64,000 nucleotides of DNA from Breoghania corrubedonensis (GCF_003053845.1 NZ_QAYG01000012.1:62001-126000); one strand, 5' to 3'. Shown: positions 43,363 through 54,146, counted from the stretch's first letter. Numbers and translations are program-made. The notes: generated by a model not told the origin, from the sequence alone.

Positions 43363-44690
43363 TGCTGGACAAGATTGAAAGTGTGGTTGGCGTAATATCC
43401 GGGCTCGGTGGCGAGTTCTGGCTGACTTTGGTCGCTATCCTGGTGCTGCTGGTGTTCTCTGCCTTCTTCTCGGGCTCGGAAACGGCACTCACCGCCGCCT
43501 CGCGCGCCCGCATCCATCAGATGGAGAAGTCCGGCGACAAGCGCGCGGTCATCGTCGCCAAGCTCATTTCCTCTCGCGAACGGCTCATCGGCGCCTTGCT
43601 GCTGGGCAACAACCTCGTCAACATCCTTGCCTCGGCGCTGGCGACCTCGTTGTTCCTCTCGCTCGCAGGCGATGCCGGCGTCGCCTATGCGACGGTGGTG
43701 ATGACGCTGATGGTGCTGATCTTTTCCGAGGTGCTGCCCAAGACCTGGGCGATCGGCGATCCCGATCGCTTCGCGCTCGCGGTCTCGCCGGTGGTGCGGG
43801 TCTGCGTCGCCGTGTTCGGTCCCCCGATCGCGGCGATCGAGATTCTGGTGCGCAAGCTGCTGAGCCTCTTCGGCGTGTCGGTGGAGGAGGGGGCGGACGT
43901 GCTGTCGGCGCGCGAGGAATTGCGCGGCGCGGTCGATCTCCAGCATCTGGAGGGCGGTCTGATCAAGGCCGACCGAGATCGGCTGGGCGGCCTGCTGGAT
44001 CTGGCGGAGCTGGAAGTCTCCGACGTCATGATCCACCGCACCAACATGCAGACGCTGAACGCCGACGACACGCCGGACGATCTGGTCGATCAGGTGCTGG
44101 CGAGCCCCTATACCCGCCTGCCGCTGTGGCGCGAAAGCCCGGACAACATCATCGGCATCGTCCATGCCAAGGACGTGCTGCGCGCGGTGAAGGAAGTGGG
44201 CGGAGACATGTCGCGCGTCGACATGGATCAGATCTCGACCGCGCCCTGGTTCGTGCCCGATACCACCTCCCTGCAGGACCAGCTCAATGCCTTCCTGAAG
44301 CGCAAGTTCCATTTCGCCATCGTCGTCGACGAGTACGGCGAGGTGATGGGCCTGATGACGCTGGAGGACATTCTGGAGGAGATCGTCGGCGACATTTCCG
44401 ACGAGCATGACGTGGTGGTGCAGGGCGTGCGCCCGCAACCCGATGGCTCGGTGGTGGTCGACGGCTCGGTGCCGATCCGCGACCTGAACCGGGCGATGGA
44501 CTGGGAGCTGCCCGACGAGGAGGCGACGACGATCGCCGGTCTGGTCATTCACGAGGCGCGGATGATCCCGGAAGAGCGTCAGGCCTTCACCTTCCACGGC
44601 TTCCGTTTCACGGTGCTGAAGAAGGAAAAGAACCGGATCACCAGGCTGCGGCTGCTGTCGCTGGCCAACGTCTTGAAGGCGGGGGAGTAG
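43362..44690 (+). CDS. HlyC/CorC-family CNNM transporter-like protein
   Basis: 442 residues, ATG overlapping the aroB stop (TGATG). N-terminal CNNM domain with about four hydrophobic segments (1-180; FFSGSETALTAASRARIHQME, LLLGNNLVNILASALATSLF), paired CBS domains (about 215-340, VMIHRTNMQTL, FAIVVDEYGEVMGLMTLEDILEEIVG) and a C-terminal CorC_HlyC domain (about 360-440). Members mediate Mg/Co efflux or tolerance. Third gene of the aroK operon. Confidence 0.92.
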   Translation: MLDKIESVVGVISGLGGEFWLTLVAILVLLVFSAFFSGSETALTAASRARIHQMEKSGDKRAVIVAKLISSRERLIGALLLGNNLVNILASALATSLFLSLAGDAGVAYATVVMTLMVLIFSEVLPKTWAIGDPDRFALAVSPVVRVCVAVFGPPIAAIEILVRKLLSLFGVSVEEGADVLSAREELRGAVDLQHLEGGLIKADRDRLGGLLDLAELEVSDVMIHRTNMQTLNADDTPDDLVDQVLASPYTRLPLWRESPDNIIGIVHAKDVLRAVKEVGGDMSRVDMDQISTAPWFVPDTTSLQDQLNAFLKRKFHFAIVVDEYGEVMGLMTLEDILEEIVGDISDEHDVVVQGVRPQPDGSVVVDGSVPIRDLNRAMDWELPDEEATTIAGLVIHEARMIPEERQAFTFHGFRFTVLKKEKNRITRLRLLSLANVLKAGE

Positions 44691-44752
44691 GCAGATCGGG
44701 ACACTTGTCCGCGCCTGGATGTGTCCGGTCCTGCCCAAAGGCAGCCCCGCAA

Positions 44753-44771
44753 CCTCTCCCACGGGGAGAGG
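44753..44771. terminator. Hairpin between convergent CorC-like and bolA genes
   Basis: Perfect 8-bp stem CCTCTCCC/GGGAGAGG with loop ACG lies between the two stop codons. No T-run on either side. Confidence 0.4.
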
Positions 44772-44822
44772 TGTCCGGCGGGTTCTCCATCTTTGTGCAC
44801 CGTTTTGCGGAAAATTCCCGCG

Positions 44823-45083
44823 TTACTCCGCCCGGGTCTTGATCGCCAGCGCGTGAACCCCATTATTGAGTTCCTCGGCCAGCACCTCGTTGACCATGCG
44901 GTGTGCCTCCACCCGGGACTTGCCTGCGAAGGCCTTCGACACCACCTCGATCCTGAAATGTGTTTCCCCCCCTTCCTTCCAGCCGGAATGGCCGGCATGT
45001 CTGTCCGACTCGTCGATCACGCCGAGTTCGGTGGGAGAGAAGGCCCGGGTGAGCTTTTCCTCGATTGTCGCCTTTGTCGTCAT
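44823..45083 (-). CDS. bolA: BolA family protein
   Basis: 86 residues from ATG 45083 (MTTKATIEEKLTRAF). BolA fold: ELGVIDESDRHAGHSG, THFRIEVVSKAFAGKSRVEAHRMV and the C-terminal EELNNGVHALAIKT, including the conserved His and the FxGxxxxxRHR-like segment. BolA proteins partner monothiol glutaredoxins in Fe-S/iron homeostasis. Divergent from the J-domain gene, a typical Rhizobiales arrangement. Confidence 0.92.
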   Translation of the reverse strand: MTTKATIEEKLTRAFSPTELGVIDESDRHAGHSGWKEGGETHFRIEVVSKAFAGKSRVEAHRMVNEVLAEELNNGVHALAIKTRAE

Positions 45084-45252
45084 GGTTGATGCCCTTGTTG
45101 GTAACCCTGTCAATCTAGGGTGTGTCCCCCCTAGCCTGACGCGAACCGCCCGACTATCTTCGCAGGATTCGTGCCGGGCGCTCCTGTATCGCCCCCGGCC
45201 CAGCTTGTGCCATGGTCGTCGGCCCTGTGTCACTGGATCATAGTTCGTCGTT

Positions 45253-45858
45253 ATGAAACTCGATTCGAAGATCTTCGACAGCATACGGATCAAGCCGGAC
45301 AAGGCGCGCCGGGAAGCCGAGCGGGCACCGATCTGCCAGTGGGAGGGGTGTGACCGGCCCGGCACGCACAAGGCTCCGCGCGGACGCGGCGCGGAAGGCC
45401 AGTATCTGCATTTCTGCATCGACCATGTGCGCCTCTACAACAAGAGCTACAACTATTTCGACGGCATGGACGACACCCAGGTGCGCGCCTACCAGAAGGA
45501 CGCCCTGACCGGTCATCGTCCGACATGGAAGATGGGCACCAACAAGGAGCCCGAGGAAAGCAAGCCCTTCCGTCGTACCTGGAATGCGGATGCGAACGAT
45601 CCGTTCGATTTCTTCGACGACAACGCCAAGTCCCGCCGTGCCCAGCCGCGCCGGCGCAAGGTCAAGGTGCTGGAAAAGCGTTCGCTGGAAACCCTCAATC
45701 TCGATGAGACCGCCGATGGTCCCGCCATCAAGGCGCGGTACAAGGAACTGGTGAAGCAACTCCACCCCGACGCGAATGGCGGCGACCGCTCGACCGAGGA
45801 GCGCCTGCGCCAGATCATCCAGGCCTACAACATCCTCCGCCAGTCGGGCTTGTGCTGA
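45253..45858 (+). CDS. J-domain (DnaJ-like) protein
   Basis: 201 residues. The J domain is at the C-terminus (about 145-200): IKARYKELVKQLHPDANGGDRSTEERLRQIIQAYNIL with the HPD tripeptide. The N-terminal 110 residues carry a Cys/His set (CQWEGCDRPGTH, HFCIDHV) resembling a small zinc site. It would stimulate an Hsp70 partner. The bolA-J domain-cobS-cobT order is conserved among rhizobia. Confidence 0.9.
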   Translation: MKLDSKIFDSIRIKPDKARREAERAPICQWEGCDRPGTHKAPRGRGAEGQYLHFCIDHVRLYNKSYNYFDGMDDTQVRAYQKDALTGHRPTWKMGTNKEPEESKPFRRTWNADANDPFDFFDDNAKSRRAQPRRRKVKVLEKRSLETLNLDETADGPAIKARYKELVKQLHPDANGGDRSTEERLRQIIQAYNILRQSGLC

Positions 45859-46237
45859 AAACGCCTTGCGGGACGGAGGCGCCGGGGGCAGAAATCGGCG
45901 GCAAATCGGGGCGTGTATCCTTTGCTGGCGCGTGCTGTTCCGCGTTTGGGCACACCGCTTTGAGGCGGTTTTGCGCCATCGCGGCGAATGTATGACGAAG
46001 GAGCGCTCAAAAGCCGTTCCCGCAGTGCACACCGGCTCTGGAACTTTTCCGGATCATGGCCTAACCTGCGGCGAACACCGCCCTCAACTGCGGGCGCGAG
46101 CGCGCCGGACCTCATGAGGGACGGCGACCAGAACGGCGCTCGAGCCCGGTACGCGCACACTCCCGCCTGCGCAGGACGAGAGCTCCGAACATTTGACTTT
46201 GACCCCAGCCCGCGACAGACGGGCATGTGGAGGACCG
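45859..46237. other. Intergenic region upstream of cobS
   Basis: 379 bases with no gene-like frame. I looked for a cobalamin riboswitch (B12 box and its long-range pairing) and did not see one. GTGGAGG (46227-46233) is the ribosome site of cobS. Confidence 0.4.
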
Positions 46238-47224
46238 ATGACGGACCAGACAACGACAAGCGCCGAAATGCCCGACATGAAGATTTCGGTTCGCCAGGTC
46301 TTCGGGATTGAGAGCGATCTGGAAGTGCCCGCATATTCCGCAACCAGCGAGCACGTTCCCGAAGTCGACCCGGATTACATTTTCGATCGCGCCACGACGC
46401 TCGCGATCCTGGCCGGTTTCGCCCGCAACCGCCGCGTCATGGTCACCGGCTATCACGGCACCGGCAAGTCGACCCATATCGAGCAGGTCGCCGCCCGCCT
46501 CAACTGGCCGTGCGTGCGTGTCAACCTCGACAGCCACATCTCGCGCATCGACCTGATCGGCAAGGACGCCATCATCGTGCGCGATGGCATGCAGGTCACC
46601 GAATTCCGCGACGGCATCCTGCCCTGGGCCTACCAGAACAATGTCGCGCTGGTCTTCGACGAATACGACGCCGGCCGTCCGGACGTGATGTTCGTCATCC
46701 AGCGCGTGCTGGAATCGTCGGGCCGGCTGACGCTGCTCGACCAGTCGCGCGTCATCCGTCCGCATCCCGCCTTCCGCCTCTTCGCCACCGCCAACACGGT
46801 GGGCCTGGGCGATACCTCGGGCCTCTATCACGGCACCCAGCAGATCAACCAGGCCCAGATGGACCGCTGGTCGATCGTCGCCACGCTGAACTACCTGCCG
46901 CACGACAACGAGGTGAACATCGTTCTGGCCAAGGCCAAGCACTACCAGAACGAGGAAGGCCGACAGACCGTCTCCAAAATGGTGCGCATGGCCGACATGA
47001 CCCGGAACGCCTTCGTCAACGGCGATCTGTCCACCGTGATGAGCCCGCGTACAGTCATCACCTGGGCGGAAAATGCCGACATCTTTGGCGATCTCGGCTA
47101 CGCCTTCGTCGTCACCTTCCTCAACAAGTGCGACGAGATGGAACGGTCCGTTGTTGCGGAATTCTATCAGCGCTGCTTCGGCGAGGACCTGCCGGACTCC
47201 GCTGCCAACGTGGTTCTGTCGTAA
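46238..47224 (+). CDS. cobS: Aerobic cobaltochelatase subunit CobS
   Basis: 328 residues from ATG 46238, GGAGG 4-5 nt upstream. AAA+ ATPase of the CobNST complex, which inserts cobalt into hydrogenobyrinic acid a,c-diamide. Walker [11 protein letters not shown], Walker [12 protein letters not shown], sensor region [13 protein letters not shown]. The N-terminal [17 protein letters not shown] is typical of CobS. cobT follows after 23 nt; CobN is not in this window. Confidence 0.96.
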   Translation: MTDQTTTSAEMPDMKISVRQVFGIESDLEVPAYSATSEHVPEVDPDYIFDRATTLAILAGFARNRRVMVTGYHGTGKSTHIEQVAARLNWPCVRVNLDSHISRIDLIGKDAIIVRDGMQVTEFRDGILPWAYQNNVALVFDEYDAGRPDVMFVIQRVLESSGRLTLLDQSRVIRPHPAFRLFATANTVGLGDTSGLYHGTQQINQAQMDRWSIVATLNYLPHDNEVNIVLAKAKHYQNEEGRQTVSKMVRMADMTRNAFVNGDLSTVMSPRTVITWAENADIFGDLGYAFVVTFLNKCDEMERSVVAEFYQRCFGEDLPDSAANVVLS

Positions 47225-47247
47225 ACGCCGGTCGGAGATTTCAGGCA

Positions 47248-49146
47248 ATGGCGTCGAATTCGGGACGTGGCAAGGGCGAAAACGCGAACGAACCGTTCAA
47301 GCGGGCGGTCGGCGCAACCATGCGCGCGATATCGGGCGAGGCGGAACTGGAGGTTGTCTTCTCCTCCGACCGCTCCTCGCTCGCCGGGCAGAAGGCGCGG
47401 CTGGCGGAGCTTCCGCGCAAGCCGAGCGCACATGATCTGGCGGTCACCCGCGGCCAGGGTGATGCGATGGCCCTGCGTCTGGCCTGTCACGATGCCAAGG
47501 TGCATCGTCAGTACGCCCCGGAAGGTCAGGAGGCGCGTGCCGTCTACGAGGCGGTGGAACAGGCGCGCTGCGAATCCATCGGCGCGCGCCGCATGTCAGG
47601 GGTCGCGGACAATCTTTCCGCCATGCTGGACGAGCGATACGTGCGCGCGGGCTATGCCGACGTGACCGAGCGCTCGGAGGCGCCGCTTGAGGATGCGGTC
47701 GCGCTGATCGTGCGCGAAAAGCTGACCGGCAAGGCTCCGCCCGTTTCCTCCCTTCCTGTCGTCGACATATGGCGCAGCTGGATCGAGGATCGCGGCGCGA
47801 CCGCCCTTGAAAACCTGCAGTCGCGCATCGACAACCAGAAGGACTTCGCCACCGGCGTGCGGTCCCTGCTCGCGGCCCTCGAACTTGCCGAGGATATCGG
47901 CGATGAGAACGAGGATCAGGACGACGACCAGCAGCCCGAAGGCGGCGAGGACCAGAGTTCCGAAAGCTCGTCGGGTGAAAGCGAAGAGATGGAGGGCGAG
48001 GACAGCGCCGAAGCCCAGGAAAGCGAGGTACCCGGTTCGGAGGAGCAGACCGGCGAAAGTGAAGCGGGCGACACCTATGCCGACGATTTCCAGGATCAGG
48101 AGGGCGATGCGGAGGCCGAGGATGCGGGCGAGGCGCAGCGCCCCGACCAGCCGCTCAGCAACCAGCCGCAATCCGATTACAAGGTCTTCACCGCCCGGTT
48201 CGACGAAACCGTGCTGGCGGAGGACCTGTGCGAGGCGGCCGAACTCGACCGTCTGCGCGCCTTTCTCGACAAGCAGCTCGTCAACCTTCAGGGCGCCGTC
48301 TCGCGGCTCGCGAACCGTCTGCAACGCCGGTTGATGGCGCAGCAGAATCGGTCCTGGGATTTCGATCTGGAAGAGGGCATCCTCGATCCGGCCCGCCTGC
48401 CGCGCCTCGTCATCGATCCGATGCAGCCGCTGGCCTTCAAGCAGGAGAAGGACACCAACTTCCGCGACACCATCGTCACGCTGCTGCTGGACAATTCGGG
48501 TTCCATGCGCGGACGTCCGATCACCGTTGCGGCGGCTTGCGCGGACATTCTGGCACGCACGCTGGAGCGCTGCGGCGTGAAGGTTGAGATCCTGGGCTTC
48601 ACGACGCGTGCCTGGAAGGGCGGGCAGTCGCGCGAAGCATGGCTCGGCGCCGGCAAGCCGGCGACGCCCGGTCGCCTCAACGACCTGCGCCACATCATCT
48701 ACAAGGCGGCGGATGCGCCCTGGCGGCGCTCCCGGCGCAATCTCGGTCTGATGATGCGCGAGGGACTGTTGAAGGAGAACATCGACGGCGAGGCGCTTGA
48801 ATGGGCGCACACGCGGCTTCTCGGGCGGCCCGAGCAGCGCCGCATCCTGATGGTGATCTCCGATGGTGCGCCGGTCGATGACAGCACGCTCTCGGTCAAT
48901 CCGGGCAACTATCTGGAGCGGCATCTGCGCCACGTCATCGAGGCGATCGAGACGCGCTCGCCGGTGGAACTGATCGCCATCGGCATCGGCCACGACGTGA
49001 CGCGATATTATCGCCGTGCGGTAACAATCGTCGATGCGGAGGAACTGGCCGGCGCGATGACCGAGCAGCTCGCCGAACTCTTCGAGGAAATGCCCGCCCA
49101 TGGCGGACGTCATGGCGGACGCGGCAGTCATCGCAGGCGCGCGTGA
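47248..49146 (+). CDS. cobT: Aerobic cobaltochelatase subunit CobT
   Basis: 632 residues. N-terminal CobT domain (about 1-210), then a highly acidic low-complexity segment (about 215-300, rich in Glu/Asp/Ser), and a C-terminal von Willebrand A domain (about 400-610) with the MIDAS-type [12 protein letters not shown] and ISDGAPVDD. It forms hexameric rings with CobS that power cobalt insertion by CobN. Stop overlaps the next gene by 4 nt (GTGA). Confidence 0.96.
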   Translation: MASNSGRGKGENANEPFKRAVGATMRAISGEAELEVVFSSDRSSLAGQKARLAELPRKPSAHDLAVTRGQGDAMALRLACHDAKVHRQYAPEGQEARAVYEAVEQARCESIGARRMSGVADNLSAMLDERYVRAGYADVTERSEAPLEDAVALIVREKLTGKAPPVSSLPVVDIWRSWIEDRGATALENLQSRIDNQKDFATGVRSLLAALELAEDIGDENEDQDDDQQPEGGEDQSSESSSGESEEMEGEDSAEAQESEVPGSEEQTGESEAGDTYADDFQDQEGDAEAEDAGEAQRPDQPLSNQPQSDYKVFTARFDETVLAEDLCEAAELDRLRAFLDKQLVNLQGAVSRLANRLQRRLMAQQNRSWDFDLEEGILDPARLPRLVIDPMQPLAFKQEKDTNFRDTIVTLLLDNSGSMRGRPITVAAACADILARTLERCGVKVEILGFTTRAWKGGQSREAWLGAGKPATPGRLNDLRHIIYKAADAPWRRSRRNLGLMMREGLLKENIDGEALEWAHTRLLGRPEQRRILMVISDGAPVDDSTLSVNPGNYLERHLRHVIEAIETRSPVELIAIGIGHDVTRYYRRAVTIVDAEELAGAMTEQLAELFEEMPAHGGRHGGRGSHRRRA

Positions 49147-50264
49147 GCGTGAGGGGTGTTGCGGGCGCAAGGTCCGCGGCATCATCGCGCCGTGCCGGTG
49201 CCGGGTGGGCTGCGGCACTGGCCGCGGCATGGCTCATTGTCTTCGCGGGTCCGGTCCTTGCCAAGGATCGCACGACGCTTGCGCCCGGCCGGCACGATCT
49301 GCAGATGCGCTTCGAGCCGCTCCCCTCCTTCAAGCTGCGCGATCATGAGCGCACGCGCTTTGGTGCGCTGAAATGGCTTGGCGGCGGCGTGCTGTCCTCG
49401 CCCAATCCGCATATGGGCGGGCTTTCAGGGCTTGAGGGGCTCGACGGCGGCCGCCGCATGCTCTCCATCTCCGACAATGGCCTGTGGTTTTCGTTCGATC
49501 TGGATATCGACGGGAATGGCGCGCCGGTCGGCATCGGCAAGGCCTGGGTCGCGCCGATGCTGGACAAGGCCGGCAACCCGATGATCCGCAAGTCGGAGGC
49601 GGATAGCGAAGGCCTGGCGCTGCGCCCGCGCGCCGGTGGCGGCAACGACTATCTCGTCTCCTTCGAGGGCGTCCCGCGCATCTATGCGTATCACGACGAG
49701 ACGGCCCTGCCGGATACCGGCCAGTTTCCCCTGCCGGGCGATATCCGTCGTCATCTGGGCTCCAACCGGGGGCTGGAAGCGCTGGCCTATGCCACCACCG
49801 GCCCGCTGGCAGGTTCCACCGTCGCCATCGGTGAACTGGACAAGCTGAGGGACGACCGGCTGCCGGGCTGGATCTTCGACGCGCACGGCAAGCGGGTATC
49901 GTTCTCGCTGCTGTCAAGCGACAACTACGCCGCGACGGATGCCGCCTTTCTGCCCGGTGGCGATCTATTGCTGCTGGAGCGGCGCTTCAATCTGGCGCAA
50001 GGGGTGGGCATGCGCATCCGCCGGTTTCCCGCCGCAAGGCTCAAGGGCGCCGATGGCCTTGAAGGCAAGGTGCTTGTGGAAGCCGATCTCTCCTATCAGA
50101 TCGACAATATGGAAGGTCTCTCGGTCGACGTGGACGAGGCCGGCCGCGTGTTGCTGACGGTGATTTCCGACGACAACCGCTCGATCCTGCAACGCACGCT
50201 GCTGCTGCGTTTCGAACTGGTGGAGAGCGACGGCGAGGCCCCAAGGGCGAAACCGGTGCAATAG
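49143..50264 (+). CDS. Exported esterase-like/phytase-domain protein
   Basis: 373 residues from GTG 49143 overlapping the cobT stop (GTG 49149 is also possible). Signal peptide: Arg-rich start then [21 protein letters not shown]. The mature part fits the esterase-like activity of phytase family (PF13449): [35 protein letters not shown]-like calcium-propeller segments, [17 protein letters not shown] and [14 protein letters not shown]. Function uncertain; its coupling to cobT is conserved in other rhizobia as far as I recall. Confidence 0.82.
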   Translation: MSVRGVAGARSAASSRRAGAGWAAALAAAWLIVFAGPVLAKDRTTLAPGRHDLQMRFEPLPSFKLRDHERTRFGALKWLGGGVLSSPNPHMGGLSGLEGLDGGRRMLSISDNGLWFSFDLDIDGNGAPVGIGKAWVAPMLDKAGNPMIRKSEADSEGLALRPRAGGGNDYLVSFEGVPRIYAYHDETALPDTGQFPLPGDIRRHLGSNRGLEALAYATTGPLAGSTVAIGELDKLRDDRLPGWIFDAHGKRVSFSLLSSDNYAATDAAFLPGGDLLLLERRFNLAQGVGMRIRRFPAARLKGADGLEGKVLVEADLSYQIDNMEGLSVDVDEAGRVLLTVISDDNRSILQRTLLLRFELVESDGEAPRAKPVQ

Positions 50265-50628
50265 AGCCGGGTGATCGGGAGCGGTTTCTTGCCGCACGGT
50301 CGTCCACCGGAACGACGGCGGGGCGTGTTCGCTCAGATGGATTTCTGCCCGCTGCTCAACGCGCTACCGCATCGGACCTTGTTGATGCGAGCCACCCTGT
50401 TTCCGCAAGTCTGGTAACCAATTTATTCGAATCGCGCTTCTGTCGGGAAATGGCCGGAAAACCGCCACTTTTTCACGCTTTTGGTTTGAAAATGCAAAGG
50501 GCGTGTAAACGTCTTGGTTACCAAGATATCTGACAGTCGTTGCCGTAGTCAGCCGAAACACCCGGCTCAGCGGAGTTGCCGCTGCCGGTGTTCAGTATCG
50601 AGTAAGCGGCACCGTACGGCCGCCAGAT
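50265..50628. promoter_or_regulatory. Upstream region of DUF2778 gene with two related palindromes
   Basis: 364 bases with no gene. It carries TGGTAACCA (50412-50420) and CTTGGTTACCAAG (50513-50525), about 95 nt apart and both palindromic on a shared TGGT-ACCA core. These could be paired operator sites. The intervening DNA is AT-richer than average. No known regulator is assigned. Confidence 0.4.
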
Positions 50629-51936
50629 ATGCCAGTCTGGACCCGCATGTTTTTGAGTAATAAGCCGTCCGGTCTACCCGAGGGGCAAGCGCACGCGCAC
50701 CTTCGCGCGCCGCGCGCCGGACTTGCCGTCGCCTGCGTCGCATTCGCGGGGCTCGCCTTTGCGCTCACCCTTTCGGGCGCGGCGATGACCTTCGTGTCGG
50801 TTTCCTCCGAGCACCGGATGAGTGCGGATGCGCGGACCTTTTCATCGATAATAACGCCGACGCCGGGCTATCGTTCCGCGAGCGTGTCCCCCGCCGTTCT
50901 GGCAGGCCGCGACCGCGCCGCGCGGGCGAAGTCTGCCCGCCTTGAGGTCGACAGCGACACGTCCGCCCGCTTCGAGAGCCTGTCCGAGCGCGTGAGTGAG
51001 GAAAGCGCCCAGACCGCACGGCCGCTTTCCATCCAGAAGGCGGCGGAGATCGCACTGGCCGCGGAACTCGCCAAGCGGGTTCTTACCCGCCGGCTGCTGG
51101 CCGCACGCGGCGAGGATGTCGGCGACGCGCCTGAAGAGGCCCCCATCCAGCTCGCCTCTCTCGAAGAGGATCCGGGTGACGACGAGGTTGTCCTGGAAAT
51201 TCCTCTTTCCCGCCCCGAGGCTCCCGTCTCCGAGGAGCCCGAGCCGAAGCCGTCGATCGAGGCGGAGGCTTCCGGTGCGACCGTCGCCGAGGCAGAGGTC
51301 GAGGTGGAGGTTGAGAAGGCGCCGACGGTTGCCGAACTGCTGCCCGAGATCGCGCCGGTCCCGAACCGCCGGCCCGATGTGCCGCGAAACCGCACCGCTG
51401 GCCGGAGCGGCGGCAAACCCACGGTGCTTGCCTATGCGCGGGCCGAGGATCCCGAGGATGACGAGGGCGGCGTTTTCAGCGGGCTGAAGAAGGTGTTCAG
51501 GTCCGACGCCACGGCTCTGCCGGGCCATGGCAGCGGCATCGCCGTCTACGACATCAAGGCCGCCACCGTCTACATGCCCGACGGCCGCAAGCTCGAAGCC
51601 CATTCCGGCCTCGGTCACATGAAGGACGATCCGCACTTCACCGACCGTCGCATGGTCGGCCCGACGCCGCCCAATATCTACAATTTGCGCATGCGAGAGG
51701 CACGTTTCCACGGCGTGGAAGCCATCCGCATGCTGCCGACGAACCGTTCGGCGATGAAGGGCCGCGACGGCATCCTCGCCCACACCTATATGCTGCGCGG
51801 CACCAACGGTTCGAACGGCTGCCTGGTCTTCAAGCACTACGAGCGCTTCCTCGCCGCCTTCAAGTCCGGCAAGGTCAACAAGATCATCGTCGTGCCGGAT
51901 CTCTCCCACCTGCCGACCTATATGGCCTCGCTGTGA
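50629..51936 (+). CDS. DUF2778 (Tlde1-type) envelope protein with long disordered linker
   Basis: 435 residues. One membrane anchor or uncleaved signal (about 30-55, AGLAVACVAFAGLAFALTLSGAA). Residues about 65-290 are low-complexity, rich in Glu/Pro/Ala/Arg. The C-terminal 120 residues form the DUF2778 domain: ATVYMPDGRKLEAHSGLG, AHTYMLRGTNGSNGCLVFKHYERFLAAF. The His and SNGC arrangement resembles the L,D-transpeptidase/Tlde1 active site, so peptidoglycan cutting or cross-linking is likely. Related rhizobial genes are common. Confidence 0.85.
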   Translation: MPVWTRMFLSNKPSGLPEGQAHAHLRAPRAGLAVACVAFAGLAFALTLSGAAMTFVSVSSEHRMSADARTFSSIITPTPGYRSASVSPAVLAGRDRAARAKSARLEVDSDTSARFESLSERVSEESAQTARPLSIQKAAEIALAAELAKRVLTRRLLAARGEDVGDAPEEAPIQLASLEEDPGDDEVVLEIPLSRPEAPVSEEPEPKPSIEAEASGATVAEAEVEVEVEKAPTVAELLPEIAPVPNRRPDVPRNRTAGRSGGKPTVLAYARAEDPEDDEGGVFSGLKKVFRSDATALPGHGSGIAVYDIKAATVYMPDGRKLEAHSGLGHMKDDPHFTDRRMVGPTPPNIYNLRMREARFHGVEAIRMLPTNRSAMKGRDGILAHTYMLRGTNGSNGCLVFKHYERFLAAFKSGKVNKIIVVPDLSHLPTYMASL

Positions 51937-52012
51937 GTTGCGGGCGCGATGTTTGACGATTGACGGGACGGTCAGGTCACGAGCGTGAGCGACTTGTTCC
52001 GATCATGGCTCG

Positions 52013-52031
52013 AAAAACCGCCGCAAGGCGG
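52013..52031 (-). terminator. Rho-independent terminator of oligopeptidase gene
   Basis: On the minus strand, a short CCGCC/GGCGG stem (GCAA/TTGC loop) is followed by five T (52017-52013), 30 nt after the stop. Confidence 0.6.
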
Positions 52032-52061
52032 CCCGCCCGAAGGCAGGCCGCATCCGGTGCC

Positions 52062-54146
52062 TTACGCCTTGCCCGCGATCTTCAGCGCGAACGCCCAGTT
52101 GAAGGCTACTTCCTTCAGCCGGTCGAAGCGGCCCGACGCCCCGCCGTGTCCGGCGTCCATGTTGGTCTTCAACAGCAGCAGATTGTCGTTGGTCTTCCTT
52201 TCGCGAAGCGTCGCCACCCACTTGGCCGGTTCCCAGTAGGTCACGCGCGGATCGGTCAGCCCGCCCACGGCGAGGATCGCCGGGTAGTCCTGCGCCGTCA
52301 CATTGTCGATCGGCGAATAAGCGGCGATGTAGCGATAGGCCGTCTCGTCCGCGATCGGGTTGCCCCATTCCGGCCATTCCGGCGGGGTCAGCGGCAACGT
52401 GTCGTCGAGCATGGTCGAAAGCACGTCGACGAAGGGAACCTCGGCGATGATGCCGGCGAAGAGATCCGGCGTACGGTTGGCGACGACGCCCATCAGCATG
52501 CCTCCGGCCGATCCGCCCTGCGCGATGATCTTGCCGCGTGCGGTGAACCTCTCCTTCGCCAGATGCTCGCCGGCGGCGATGAAATCGGTGAAGGTGTTCA
52601 GCTTGCGCTCGCGCCGCCCGTCCGCGTACCAGGCAAAGCCCTTGTCCTTGCCGCCGCGGATATGCGCGACCGCATAGACGAAGCCGCGATCGACCAGCGA
52701 CAGCGCGTTGGTCGAGAAGCTCGCCGGGATCGAAATGCCGTAGGAGCCGTAGCCGTAGAGAAGGCACGGCGCGGTGCCGTTGAGCGGCGTGTCCTTGCCG
52801 TACAGCAGGGTGACGGGCACTTTTTCACCGTCGTCCGCCGTCGCCATCACCCGGCGCGTGACGTAATCGTCCGGGTTGTGGCCGGACGGCACCTCCTGCT
52901 CCTTGCGAAGCGTGCGTTCGCGAGTGTCCATGTCGTAGTCGTAGACCCGCGTCGGCGTCGTCATCGAGGAATAGGAGAAGCGCAACAAGGTGGTGTCGAA
53001 CTCGTAGCCGCCCCCGGCCCCCAGCGAATAGGCTTCCTCGCCGAAGGCGATCTCGTGCTCGATGCCGTCCGCCAGCCGGCTGATGACGATGCGCGGCAGC
53101 GAGTTTTCCCGTTCCAGCCGCACCATGTGGTTTTCGTAGAGCGTCAGCGAGAGGATCAGCCGTCCCGGTGTGTGCGCAACGAGATCGTTCCAGTTCTCGC
53201 GGCCCGGCGCATCGGCGGGCGCGGTGACGATCTTGAAGTCCGGGGCACCATTGGCGTTGGTGAGGATGTAGAACGTGTCGCCGCGATGCTCGATGTCATA
53301 TTCCTCGCCGGTCTTGCGCGGGGCGGCGAGCTTCGGTGCACCGGTCGGCTCGTCCGCGTCGATCAGCCAGCACTCCGACGTCTCGTGATCGTGGATGTCG
53401 ATGGCGATGTACTTGCCCGACTGGGTCTTTCCGACGCCGACGAAGAATCCGGGGTCCTTTTCCTCGTACACGCACACGTCTGCCTCCCGCGATGTGCCCA
53501 CGGTGTGGCGGAAGACCTTGCAGGGCCGGTGATTGGCATCGAGCCAGACGTAGAACAGCGTCGCGCCGTCATTGGCCCAGACCGTGCCGCCGCTCGTCTC
53601 GGGGATCTCGTCCGAAAGATCCTTGCCGGTCGCCGCATCGCGCACGCGCAGGGTGAAAAACTCTGAGCCCGCTTCGTCGCTCGACCAGGCGACGAGCTTG
53701 TGGTCGGTTGAATGATCGACACCGGCAAGCCGGAAATAGGCCTTGTCCCTGGCCAGTTCGTTGGCATCGAGAAGAACGGTTTCCTCGCCGCCCTCGCGCG
53801 GTGTGCGCACCACCATCGGGTGCTGGGCGCCTTCCTCGTAGCGCGTGGCATAGGCATAGGGGCCGTCGGGCGCGGGCACGGAGGAGTCGTCCTGCTTGAT
53901 GCGGCCTCTCAGCTCTTCGAACAGGGTTTCCTGCAACGCCTGCGTATCGGTCATCGCCGTATCGGTGTAGGCGTTCTCCGCTTCCAGATAGGAGCGGATG
54001 TCGGCGGCGAGCAAGCCCGGGTCGCGCATCACCTCCTGCCAGTTGTCGGCTCTCAGCCAGGCATAGTCGTCGGATTTCGTGATGCCGTGGTGCACGGCGG
54101 CGGAGAGGCGCTTTTCAGCCCGCGGAGGCATCTTTGTCTTTTCCAT
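52062..54146 (-). CDS. Oligopeptidase B (S9A family serine peptidase)
   Basis: 694 residues from ATG 54146, the family's usual length; in-frame ATGs at 54173 and 54338 add unlike leads. N-terminal seven-bladed propeller (about 75-400), then an alpha/beta-hydrolase domain with GKIIAQGGSAGGMLMG (Ser in GGSAGG), LAVGGLTDPRVTYWEPAKWVA (Asp) and NMDAGHGGASG (His). Cleaves short peptides after basic residues; cytoplasmic, no signal peptide. Confidence 0.92.
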   Translation of the reverse strand: MEKTKMPPRAEKRLSAAVHHGITKSDDYAWLRADNWQEVMRDPGLLAADIRSYLEAENAYTDTAMTDTQALQETLFEELRGRIKQDDSSVPAPDGPYAYATRYEEGAQHPMVVRTPREGGEETVLLDANELARDKAYFRLAGVDHSTDHKLVAWSSDEAGSEFFTLRVRDAATGKDLSDEIPETSGGTVWANDGATLFYVWLDANHRPCKVFRHTVGTSREADVCVYEEKDPGFFVGVGKTQSGKYIAIDIHDHETSECWLIDADEPTGAPKLAAPRKTGEEYDIEHRGDTFYILTNANGAPDFKIVTAPADAPGRENWNDLVAHTPGRLILSLTLYENHMVRLERENSLPRIVISRLADGIEHEIAFGEEAYSLGAGGGYEFDTTLLRFSYSSMTTPTRVYDYDMDTRERTLRKEQEVPSGHNPDDYVTRRVMATADDGEKVPVTLLYGKDTPLNGTAPCLLYGYGSYGISIPASFSTNALSLVDRGFVYAVAHIRGGKDKGFAWYADGRRERKLNTFTDFIAAGEHLAKERFTARGKIIAQGGSAGGMLMGVVANRTPDLFAGIIAEVPFVDVLSTMLDDTLPLTPPEWPEWGNPIADETAYRYIAAYSPIDNVTAQDYPAILAVGGLTDPRVTYWEPAKWVATLRERKTNDNLLLLKTNMDAGHGGASGRFDRLKEVAFNWAFALKIAGKA

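Noticed and set aside
45859-46237. Cobalamin riboswitch upstream of cobS
   Set aside because: I could not find a B12-box-like sequence or the expected pairing pattern by eye.
47596-49230. 544-codon minus-strand open frame
   Set aside because: Antisense to cobT, whose vWA and acidic regions are unmistakable.
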